5,013 nt of DNA from Candidatus Saccharimonadota bacterium (GTDB taxonomy: Bacteria > Patescibacteriota > Saccharimonadia > Saccharimonadales > Saccharimonadaceae): positions 1 to 5,013 of the forward strand of contig WRKS01000052.1 in NCBI GenBank assembly GCA_009778015.1, read 5' to 3'. The notes below the pieces were generated by a model, which was given only the letters and a program-made list of their open reading frames with translations, was not told the origin of the DNA and made no database searches. Numbering within the stretch: position 1 is the stretch's first letter; every line of letters begins with the position of its first letter. The position numbers and the translations under genes were made by a program. Shown piece after piece: positions 1-5,013 of the stretch.

Positions 1-889
1 GCAATATAGTTTAGACCGCTTTGCCAACCCGATTTTGACTGACGCCTACGAGCCGGCCAGCGTCATGAAAACCGTCACCATGGCTCTTGCCCTAAACCAG
101 GGCGTGCTTAAACCAACCGACATCTACTTGAATCACCGCGCTCTGACAATTGACGGTCTGCGTGTCCAGAACTCAACCGACCGTGCAGCTGGCGCCATGC
201 AAACCTTTCAAGAGGCGATGAGCTGGTCCTTCAATGTCGGCTCCGTCGCTATGCTAGAGCGCATCGGCGGCGGCACGCTTAACGCCGACGGCCGCCAAAA
301 ACTTTTTGACTTCCAGCGCCGTCTCGGCTTTGGCCAGCGCACTGGGGTAGAGCTGCAAGAGTCTGAGGGCTACGTCCGCCCGCCCAACAGCGGCTGGGCG
401 CTCAACCACTGCTACGCCAACATGACCTTTGGCCAATGCCAGTCTGTCACTATGATTCAGATGGCCGCGGCACATGGCGCGATTATCAACAATGGCACAC
501 GTTTCCGCCCCACCGTTATCCAAGGCCAAGGCGGCGAAGTAGTGGAAAGCGATATCATAACCGAATCCGTCAGCCGCGAGATGCGCGAGGTATTGTATGA
601 GGTCGCGAACCTCTTTAGCACCAGCCGCGAAGAGCCGTTCGCCAGTCGTTATTGCGGCGGCAAGACTGGCACCGCTCAGGTCCCCAACCCAGCCGGCGGC
701 TATTTTAACGACCGCCAAATCGGCTCATTCTTCGGCGCTTGTGTGCCAAATGCCGAGGTTATGCCAGATCTCGTGGTTGGCGTCCGCTACGGCGGCCCGG
801 GTCTCCTTGGCAGCGGCACCGGCGCCAAACGGATTTGGGACGACTTGATGCGCGACATTCTCCCTTATAGCGAGGCCATAACTTACTAA
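1..889 (+). CDS. ftsI: FtsI-type class B penicillin-binding protein, transpeptidase domain (5' end outside window)
   Basis: This is the D,D-transpeptidase that cross-links peptide stems of new septal peptidoglycan, acting outside the membrane. The frame is open from base 2, so the start codon and the N-terminal anchor and pedestal domain lie upstream; a TTG at 35 is internal, not the start. Numbering from base 2, all three serine-transpeptidase motifs are present in order: SVMK (residues 20-23, catalytic Ser20, in the context YEPASVMK where the family usually has YEPGSxxK), SFN (76-78) and KTGT (221-224, followed by AQ). The stretch FGQCQSVTMIQ matches the family's FGQGxxVTPxQ segment, with Cys where Gly is usual. 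The protein ends shortly after the KTG lobe, so there is no C-terminal PASTA domain. Four cysteines (137, 146, 218, 247) fall in the extracytoplasmic domain. Its place before mraY and ftsW supports FtsI over the elongation enzyme PBP2, though the fragment alone cannot fully exclude PBP2. Confidence 0.93.
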   Translation, partial: QYSLDRFANPILTDAYEPASVMKTVTMALALNQGVLKPTDIYLNHRALTIDGLRVQNSTDRAAGAMQTFQEAMSWSFNVGSVAMLERIGGGTLNADGRQKLFDFQRRLGFGQRTGVELQESEGYVRPPNSGWALNHCYANMTFGQCQSVTMIQMAAAHGAIINNGTRFRPTVIQGQGGEVVESDIITESVSREMREVLYEVANLFSTSREEPFASRYCGGKTGTAQVPNPAGGYFNDRQIGSFFGACVPNAEVMPDLVVGVRYGGPGLLGSGTGAKRIWDDLMRDILPYSEAITY

Positions 890-911
890 CCAGAGCAAAA
901 TGATGTATAAT
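883..911 (+). promoter_or_regulatory. Candidate promoter for a leaderless mraY transcript
   Basis: A perfect -10 hexamer TATAAT occupies 906-911 in the short gap after ftsI. A weak -35 candidate, TTACTA (883-888, three of six matches to TTGACA), sits 17 bases upstream. Transcription normally starts about 7 bases after the -10, here near A918 or A920, while the mraY ATG begins at 920. The message would therefore have a leader of zero to two bases. No purine-rich Shine-Dalgarno sequence lies between the ftsI stop and the ATG, which fits. The hexamer and its spacing are seen directly; promoter activity is inferred. Confidence 0.55.
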
Positions 912-919
912 AAGCACAT

Positions 920-1930
920 ATGGAAAACGCCCTAATCCGAGTTTTGGTCTTTACGGTCGGAGGCTGGTTGCTAGCCACTTGCTTTACTCCTTTTTACACC
1001 ACCCTAGCCTACAAATACAAATGGTGGAAGCGCGAACGCAAAGTTGACCTTTTGGGCCGCGAGATGCCGGTTATCGCCAGCATCAAAGCCAAGAAAAAGA
1101 TTGAGCGTCGTTTCCCAACCATGGCCGGCGTGATTGGCGTTGCCGCAGTCGCGGTGCTTACGCTGCTCTTTAACTGGACGCGTTCCCAGACTTATCTACC
1201 CTTACTAGGCCTCTTGATGGGCGGCGCCGTCGGGCTTCTAGACGATATCATCAACATTTGGAGCGCGGGGCGGGGGACGGCCGGCCTAGATGCTCGCGCC
1301 AAACTGGTCATGACCATCGCGATTGGCGTTTTTTTGGGTTGGTGGTTTTATGCCCGGCTCGGTTGGAGCACTGTTTTTGTGCCGTTCGTCGGCGACATCA
1401 ATATCTATTGGATGATGATTCCGCTCTTTGCCTTTGCCGTGACTAGTATCGCCAACTCGGTCAATATCACCGACGGCCGCGATGGCCTCTCCGGCGGTCT
1501 GCTCGCCATCGCCTTCGCCGCTTTCAGCATTATTGCGCTCATTGGACAGCGCTACGGCGTCGCCGTATTCTGCGGCACCATGGTCGGCGTCCTTCTCTCA
1601 TATCTCTGGTTTAATGTTACCCCGGCACGCTTCATGATGGGCGATGTCGGCAGCTTCGCCTTTGGCACCGCGCTCGCCGTGGTTGCCATGATGACCAACG
1701 CCTTCTTGCTCGTGCCGTTCGTCGGCTTTATTTTTGTGCTGGAATCCGGCTCGGGGGTTTTGCAGACTCTCAGCAAAATCTTCCGCAAGAAAAAGCTCTT
1801 CCTCGCCGCGCCGCTCCACTGGCACCTTGAGGCATCCGGTTGGCCGGAGGCAAAAATCGTCATGCGGTTTTGGGTCCTAGCTAGCGTGGTTTCATTGTTC
1901 GGGATTTTGCTTTATGTCGCAGGCCGGTAG
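920..1930 (+). CDS. mraY: Phospho-N-acetylmuramoyl-pentapeptide transferase (MraY)
   Basis: This integral membrane enzyme moves phospho-MurNAc-pentapeptide from UDP to undecaprenyl phosphate, giving lipid I. The 336 residues are close to the family's usual 320-360, with about ten hydrophobic segments beginning at residues 5-25. Recognisable motifs are FPTMAG (65-70), LLDD (106-109, the Asp pair), GLDARAK (122-128), NITDGRDGL (182-190), FNxxPARFMMGDVGS (231-245, with Asp242) and APLHWHLE (297-304). By eye the aligned catalytic residues N182, D185, D188, D242 and H300 are kept. Several usually fixed positions differ: KxGTPTMGG is ERRFPTMAG, DGLDGLA is DGRDGLS, and the HHH triplet is HWH. A WecA/TagO-like sugar-phosphate transferase is the alternative, but the dcw position and the HxHxE motif favour MraY. 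The ATG at 920 is chosen because it places the first membrane segment at the N-terminus. It has no ribosome-binding site. The gene overlaps ftsW by 17 bases. Confidence 0.93.
   Translation: MENALIRVLVFTVGGWLLATCFTPFYTTLAYKYKWWKRERKVDLLGREMPVIASIKAKKKIERRFPTMAGVIGVAAVAVLTLLFNWTRSQTYLPLLGLLMGGAVGLLDDIINIWSAGRGTAGLDARAKLVMTIAIGVFLGWWFYARLGWSTVFVPFVGDINIYWMMIPLFAFAVTSIANSVNITDGRDGLSGGLLAIAFAAFSIIALIGQRYGVAVFCGTMVGVLLSYLWFNVTPARFMMGDVGSFAFGTALAVVAMMTNAFLLVPFVGFIFVLESGSGVLQTLSKIFRKKKLFLAAPLHWHLEASGWPEAKIVMRFWVLASVVSLFGILLYVAGR
1901..1904 (+). promoter_or_regulatory. Weak ribosome-binding site for ftsW
   Basis: GGGA lies nine bases before the ftsW ATG at 1914, inside the end of mraY. It is a short match to the Shine-Dalgarno core. 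ftsW initiation probably depends mainly on ribosomes finishing mraY, which terminates at 1930, just after the ftsW start. Confidence 0.35.
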
Positions 1931-3146
1931 AAAGCTCCTGCGCGCCCAGCCTAAGCGCTCTGAAGAGGGTTCCGACACTCAGCGCGCCCATCGCCCGGAT
2001 TTCTTTTTATTGGTTTTCATGCTCATTTTAATGGCGTTTGGCATCATCATGTCCGTTGTAGTCGGTGTCCGCCGCGCCGCCTTTATGAATAACGCCGGCT
2101 GGTTCGGCTACGAGGACAATTATGTCTTTCTCAAGGACCAGATTTTCGCCGTCACCATGGGGCTCACGGGCTTTTTCATAGCCAGCAAACTCAGTGTCAA
2201 AAAAGTCTGGCTTAAATTGGCCGGTTGGTTGCTTTTGGGCACCTTGTTACTTAACCTCGTCCTAGCCCTGGCGATTTGGAGCGGTGGTTCGCTTGCATAT
2301 TGCAGCCGCGGCGCTTGCCGCTGGCTCAACATCGGCGTTACCACTATCCAACCAGCCGAGTTCTTGAAGCTCGCTTTAGTCTTGTTCTTCGCTCTATTTT
2401 TCGCTCGCCGCCGCGAGGAGGGTGGCGTCACCGACCTCAAAACCGCCGCTTGGGTCGCCGCGGTTGCCGGGCTATCGCTCTTTTTTGTGGTTGTGGTGCA
2501 GAGCGACCTTGGATCCGGCCTATCTATTGTCGCGATTACCTTTGTGATGTGGATTCTCGCCGGGCTCAAAGTCCGCTGGGTTGCCATCGCCGCCGTCATA
2601 GGCATAATCCTCGCTCTCATTATGATACGGGTCGCCCCCTATCGCATGCGGCGCGTCACTACCTATCTTGACACGGTTGGCCAGCCGACTGCCGTTCTAT
2701 CTAACTTCTCCGACGACGCCTACCAGCTCCGCCAAGCCATGATTGCTCTTGGTAGCGGCGGGTTGTTTGGCGTCGGCGCGAATAACGCCGTCCAGGCCAC
2801 TAGCTACCTGCCAGAACCTCTCTCGGACGCTGTTTTCGCCTCTATCGGCGAGGTATTTGGTTTGGTCGGTTGTCTAATAGTCCTAGTTCTATATGGTCTG
2901 ATTGGTTGGCGTCTGCTTGCCATCACCAGCCGCCTTGGCAGCCACTCCGACCGGTTTATTGTCGCCGGCGCTTTCGCTTGGTTAGTCGGCCAGGCTCTGA
3001 TTAACATTATGGCGCTTACCGCGCTTATCCCGCTCACTGGCGTCAATCTACCTTTCATTAGCTCCGGCGGCTCCAGTATGCTTGCTAGCGCCGTTATGCT
3101 TGGTCTCGCTTTCCAGCTTTCTAAATATACAAGGAGGGAAAAATGA
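1914..3146 (+). CDS. ftsW: SEDS-family peptidoglycan glycosyltransferase FtsW
   Basis: FtsW is the septal polymerase that joins lipid II into glycan strands, working with the class B PBP encoded upstream. The 410-residue product has a basic cytoplasmic tail (1-27) and about ten membrane segments, the first at 29-50. Conserved SEDS landmarks are FLKDQ (72-76), GACRWLNIG (133-141) leading into QPAEFLK (146-152), QSDLGS (196-201, usually QPDLGT), APYRMRR (241-247), YQLRQAMIALGSGGLFGVG (270-288), YLPEPLSDAVFASIGE (298-313) and PLTGVNLPFISSGGSS (373-388). Asp305 aligns with the catalytic aspartate of the family's PExxTDFIF motif. RodA is the close alternative; the neighbours and the long tail favour FtsW. 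ATG 1914 is chosen because the next in-frame ATG falls inside the first membrane segment. Cys130 and Cys135 lie in the predicted second outer loop. The two final Arg codons form murG's ribosome-binding site. Confidence 0.94.
   Translation: MSQAGRKLLRAQPKRSEEGSDTQRAHRPDFFLLVFMLILMAFGIIMSVVVGVRRAAFMNNAGWFGYEDNYVFLKDQIFAVTMGLTGFFIASKLSVKKVWLKLAGWLLLGTLLLNLVLALAIWSGGSLAYCSRGACRWLNIGVTTIQPAEFLKLALVLFFALFFARRREEGGVTDLKTAAWVAAVAGLSLFFVVVVQSDLGSGLSIVAITFVMWILAGLKVRWVAIAAVIGIILALIMIRVAPYRMRRVTTYLDTVGQPTAVLSNFSDDAYQLRQAMIALGSGGLFGVGANNAVQATSYLPEPLSDAVFASIGEVFGLVGCLIVLVLYGLIGWRLLAITSRLGSHSDRFIVAGAFAWLVGQALINIMALTALIPLTGVNLPFISSGGSSMLASAVMLGLAFQLSKYTRREK
3132..3137 (+). promoter_or_regulatory. Strong ribosome-binding site for murG, inside ftsW
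   Basis: AGGAGG, within the longer AAGGAGGG at 3131-3138, ends five bases before the murG ATG at 3143. It is the best Shine-Dalgarno match in the window. It overlaps the AGG AGG codons for Arg407-Arg408 of FtsW, so two overlapping messages share the same bases. It fixes the murG start with confidence. Confidence 0.85.
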
Positions 3147-4264
3147 AAATCCTACTCGTCGGCGGCGGCTCAGGCGGCCATTTGACCCCGCTTTTTGCGG
3201 TGCGCGACGCCCTGGTTAAGCGAGCGCCCAAGGTTAAGCTAGAACTCTGGACCGACAAAAAGATGGCGCCGGTTGCGCGCAAGCGCCTTGGCGCCAGGTC
3301 AGCTGTCCGCATTCGCAAGGTTACAAGCGGCAAATACCGCCGTTATGTCGGCGTCAAAACGCCCAAAGCTGATCGTCGGCAAAACTTCCTTGATATCTTC
3401 CGCTTCCCGTTCGGCGTCTTGCAAAGCTTTTGCCGCTTGCTCTTTTATCGTCCAAACGTCATATTCCTTAAAGGTGGTTTCGTCAGCTTGCCGGTCGGTA
3501 TCGCAGCCAAGGCCTTGCGCATCCCTTATATTGTCCATGAATCGGACTCCGACCTTGGCCTCGCCAACCGCATCCTCAGCCGCGGCGCGCGTGTTGTCGC
3601 CCTCGGCCTCCCGTCAAACGACAAGCCAAACACCAAAACTATCTACACCGGCATCCCGATTGATGAGGCTTGGCTGCAAGATAGGCGCGTCCAAAAAACT
3701 GGCACCCCTAGCCCGGCCAAACCCGGCAAACCTAGTGTTGTAGTGCTGGGCGGCGGTCTAGGCGCGCACAGCCTCAACAACGAAACCGTCAAAATGGCCG
3801 AGTATTTTAAGGGTAGTGTCGCGCTAACCGCATTTATCGGCCAAGCCGAAAGCAAAGAACTAGAGCAGAAGATGCAAGATCTCGGTATCACTACCTATCG
3901 CTTTGTCGCAAGCGCTGCTGAGTTGGCGCGGATTGTCTCTGGCGCCGATGTGGTTGTCGCTCGCGCCGGTGCTACCACGATTGCAGAACTTGCGGCCACC
4001 AAGCGGGCTGTTATTCTGGTTGCCAAGACCACCTTGGCCGGCGGGCATCAAGGCAAGAACGCCGCCCTGTTGGGCAAAGCTGGCGCGGTAATTGACTATG
4101 ACGGCAGCACCCTAGACGACGGCAAACTGCCTCTCGCTGTAGAAGTGCTCCTAAAGGACCCAGCAAAACGCCGGCAGATGGGCGAAAAACTGCACGGCCT
4201 CATGCATTATGACGCCGCCGATCGCCTCGCCGAGCTCCTCTTAACAACAGGGAATAAGGCGTGA
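3143..4264 (+). CDS. murG: UDP-GlcNAc:lipid I N-acetylglucosaminyltransferase MurG
   Basis: MurG adds GlcNAc from UDP-GlcNAc to lipid I on the inner face of the membrane, producing lipid II, the substrate of FtsW. The 373 residues match the usual 350-370 of this GT-B fold enzyme (GT28). The N-terminal domain begins with the glycine loop GGGSGGHLTP (7-16, His13 at the catalytic His position), then KGGFVSLPVGIAA (110-122) and HESDSDLGLANR (132-143), a variant of the common HEQNxxxGxxN. The C-terminal domain has the second glycine loop VLGGGLGAHSLNN (201-213), RAGATTIAEL (274-283, with Glu282 for the nucleotide sugar) and GGHQGKNA (300-307). A Pro/Lys-rich linker (about 184-198) joins the domains. 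There is no signal peptide, as expected of a peripheral membrane protein. The start overlaps the ftsW stop as ATGA and has a strong ribosome-binding site; the end overlaps the next gene as GTGA. Confidence 0.96.
   Translation: MKILLVGGGSGGHLTPLFAVRDALVKRAPKVKLELWTDKKMAPVARKRLGARSAVRIRKVTSGKYRRYVGVKTPKADRRQNFLDIFRFPFGVLQSFCRLLFYRPNVIFLKGGFVSLPVGIAAKALRIPYIVHESDSDLGLANRILSRGARVVALGLPSNDKPNTKTIYTGIPIDEAWLQDRRVQKTGTPSPAKPGKPSVVVLGGGLGAHSLNNETVKMAEYFKGSVALTAFIGQAESKELEQKMQDLGITTYRFVASAAELARIVSGADVVVARAGATTIAELAATKRAVILVAKTTLAGGHQGKNAALLGKAGAVIDYDGSTLDDGKLPLAVEVLLKDPAKRRQMGEKLHGLMHYDAADRLAELLLTTGNKA
4249..4253 (+). promoter_or_regulatory. Ribosome-binding site deciding the GTG start of the ftsQ-like gene
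   Basis: AGGGA ends seven bases before the GTG at 4261, inside the last codons of murG. It supports this GTG over the next in-frame ATG (Met28), which lies within the membrane segment. Start and murG stop overlap as GTGA, so reinitiation after murG is likely. Confidence 0.65.
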
Positions 4265-4863
4265 AAAACTACACCTCGCGCCGCCCCGCGCCCGAACCTG
4301 CCAAAAAACAGGCCAAGCCACAAAACTTTACTTTTGCCATCATGCTTGCCATTACTCTAATCTGGGGCGTCCTAATCTTTGGTTTTATTTTCCTCCAAGA
4401 CATTAGCGGCAGGACAGGGGAGAACCGCTCCAATCTCACCCCTGATACAACAGAGGTAGAACCTATCCTCTCTGTCAAATTTACCGATGAAAACGGTCTA
4501 AGTAGAGAAGAGAACAGGGGAGTCATCCAAGTGGCCGCCGAGGTTGTCCGACTCGTCCAAGAGCGCGGCTTCAGGGTAGAGGAGGTGATTGTGCCTCAGG
4601 GCTACCTCCGCGAATTTAACCTAATCATGAGCAGGGAATTGGCAATTGGCAATCCCGACAACCCAAACCCCAACACCCCCGACAACCCCGATAGCTCCGA
4701 CAACTCCTCCAAAGCGTCTATCCGCATCCGTTGCTCAACCGTTCGCCTCGCCTCGGCCTCCGCGTCCGACGCCATTTATGTCTTTGACCAGTGGCTAGAC
4801 GGCGAGATCCAAGCCACCGACTACATAGATGTCCGCACTCCGCGCCGCGCCTTTTACCGTTAG
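4261..4863 (+). CDS. Probable reduced FtsQ/DivIB-like division protein, single membrane pass
   Basis: FtsQ/DivIB is a bitopic scaffold of the division complex that binds FtsL and FtsB/DivIC outside the membrane. This 200-residue protein has the right layout: a basic, Pro-rich cytoplasmic tail (1-22), one membrane helix (about 24-46) and an extracytoplasmic part. VAAEVVRLVQERGFRVEEVIV (91-111) resembles the beta-domain segment of FtsQ, and the C-terminus YIDVRTPRRAFYR (188-200) resembles the strand that commonly ends the family (YIDxRxxxRxxxR/K). The usual POTRA domain of about 70 residues is missing, since only some 40 residues separate the helix from the beta-like segment. Residues 120-143 are a low-complexity Asn/Pro/Asp/Ser insert encoded by short repeats. 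Five of nine Arg codons between residues 51 and 125 are AGG or AGA, against none of nine elsewhere in the gene. Identity rests on topology, the C-terminal motif and position after murG; a lineage-specific membrane protein remains possible. Confidence 0.6.
   Translation: MKNYTSRRPAPEPAKKQAKPQNFTFAIMLAITLIWGVLIFGFIFLQDISGRTGENRSNLTPDTTEVEPILSVKFTDENGLSREENRGVIQVAAEVVRLVQERGFRVEEVIVPQGYLREFNLIMSRELAIGNPDNPNPNTPDNPDSSDNSSKASIRIRCSTVRLASASASDAIYVFDQWLDGEIQATDYIDVRTPRRAFYR
4637..4653 (+). repeat. Short tandem repeat AATTGGC
   Basis: AATTGGC is present twice in tandem (4637-4643, 4644-4650), followed by a partial third copy AAT. It lies in the ftsQ-like gene and leads directly into the C-rich repeat. 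The 7-base unit is not a multiple of three, so any change in copy number would shift the reading frame unless balanced. Confidence 0.6.
4654..4707 (+). repeat. C-rich degenerate repeat coding for the Asn/Pro/Asp insert; minus strand fits a G-quadruplex pattern
   Basis: CCGACAAC occurs at 4655, 4679 and 4697. The first two copies belong to an exact 11-base repeat, CCCGACAACCC, 24 bases apart. Offsets of 24 and 18 keep the reading frame. C-tracts of three to five bases lie at 4654-4656, 4662-4664, 4668-4671, 4676-4680 and 4686-4689, with gaps of 3 to 5 bases. The minus (template) strand therefore satisfies the simple G3+N1-7 quadruplex pattern. The repeats look like in-frame slippage expansion within a flexible loop. 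Confidence 0.65.
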
Positions 4864-5013
4864 GGTTATCAACAGAGCAGGCTATCTTATCTCCTGTTCG
4901 GTTATCTTGACGACCGATGTTCGGCCCTCACTCCTCTAGCAGTCGTTCGGTTCTTGTTCGGTTTTTTAGGAGATGATTTTAGCCAGTGTTTTGAGAATAT
5001 TGCATTTCCCCGT
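4864..5013. other. Non-coding tail after the ftsQ-like gene
   Basis: No convincing gene, tRNA or hairpin-plus-T-run terminator is visible. The segment holds four GTTCGG units, a DnaA-box-like TTATCAACA (4866-4874, one mismatch to TTATCCACA) and a small CCGA-TGT-TCGG dyad (4914-4924). TTGAGA at 4991-4996 matches the -35 consensus in five of six positions; its -10 would lie beyond the edge. A + strand frame is open from ATG 4973 to the edge, but its AGGAG (4968-4972) abuts the ATG with no spacer, so it is not called as a gene. The segment may hold control signals for the next gene, which would be ftsA or ftsZ in a typical cluster. Confidence 0.5.
4896..4966 (+). repeat. Four direct repeats of GTTCGGYYNTY
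   Basis: The units are GTTCGGTTATC (4896-4906), GTTCGGCCCTC (4919-4929), GTTCGGTTCTT (4945-4955) and GTTCGGTTTTT (4956-4966). All have the same orientation, and start-to-start distances are 23, 26 and 11 bases. The last two are exactly adjacent and differ at one base. They sit outside any gene, between the ftsQ-like gene and whatever lies downstream, a typical place for operator sites. No known binding site is recognised. Confidence 0.6.

Noticed and set aside
254..718. Open frame of 154 codons on the minus strand within ftsI
   Set aside because: It lies wholly antisense to a gene with all three transpeptidase motifs, has no ribosome-binding context that I can see, and its Ala-rich product is typical of a shadow frame in GC-rich coding DNA.
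900..935. Eleven-codon frame starting ATGATG and overlapping the mraY start
   Set aside because: It could be an upstream regulatory peptide, but it has no ribosome-binding site and would be cut off by the proposed transcription start near 918, so chance is the simpler explanation.
1265..1284. G-rich run in mraY (GGGG-C-GGGGG-AC-GG-CC-GG)
   Set aside because: It has only two tracts of three or more G, so it does not meet the usual quadruplex pattern, and it is explained by Gly/Arg codons.
2120..2620. Open frame of 166 codons on the minus strand within ftsW
   Set aside because: It is antisense to conserved SEDS motifs; the Thr/Ser/Arg-rich, low-order product looks like a shadow.
4866..4874. 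TTATCAACA, one mismatch from a DnaA box
   Set aside because: It is a single copy, with no clear second box and no AT-rich unwinding region or dnaA/dnaN neighbour. One such match in 5 kb is expected by chance.
4910..4924. Possible Gram-positive LexA site around CGACCGATGTTCGG
   Set aside because: The right half GTTC fits, but the left half reads CGAC in place of GAAC (two mismatches), and the other GTTCGG copies have no opposing half-site.
4945..4970. Possible intrinsic terminator ending in TTTTTT at 4962-4967
   Set aside because: The T-run is preceded by direct, not inverted, repeats, so no stable stem can form before it.
4902..5012. Minus-strand frame of 36 codons open to the right edge
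   Set aside because: It could be the end of a convergent gene, but it is short, basic, lacks any recognisable motif, and the + strand operon would be expected to continue.
4973..5013. ATG-started + strand frame running off the right edge
   Set aside because: AGGAG directly abuts the ATG with no spacer, and the 13 visible residues do not resemble the start of FtsA or FtsZ; too little sequence to call a gene.

Overview
The window is a stretch of a bacterial division and cell wall (dcw) cluster, all on the + strand and tightly packed. In order it carries the C-terminal transpeptidase half of a class B penicillin-binding protein (ftsI, running in from the left), mraY, ftsW, murG, and a small single-pass membrane protein that I read as a shortened FtsQ/DivIB. 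About 150 bases without a convincing gene follow, up to the right edge.

The genes form one working unit. MraY makes lipid I, MurG converts it to lipid II, the SEDS polymerase FtsW links lipid II into glycan, and its partner transpeptidase FtsI cross-links the product. FtsQ would hold the septal complex together. mraY overlaps ftsW by 17 bases, and ftsW/murG and murG/ftsQ each overlap by 4 bases (ATGA and GTGA), which suggests one translationally coupled message. The exception is mraY. It follows a 30-base gap with no Shine-Dalgarno sequence, but a perfect TATAAT lies 8 bases before its ATG, which would give a leaderless or nearly leaderless transcript.

The host makes peptidoglycan and uses TGA as a stop (murG and ftsW both end in it), so it does not belong to the lineages that recode TGA. 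The pared-down gene order (no murD between mraY and ftsW, no murC after murG), the divergent MraY and FtsW motifs and the reduced FtsQ suggest a Candidate Phyla Radiation bacterium, perhaps Saccharibacteria. This is an inference from style, not a database match.

I found no phage, transposon, CRISPR or RNA gene, and no clearly new system. The points most worth a second look are the apparently leaderless mraY start, the FtsQ-like protein with no room for a POTRA domain, the substitutions in MraY's conserved motifs, and a cluster of four same-direction GTTCGG repeats in the non-coding tail.
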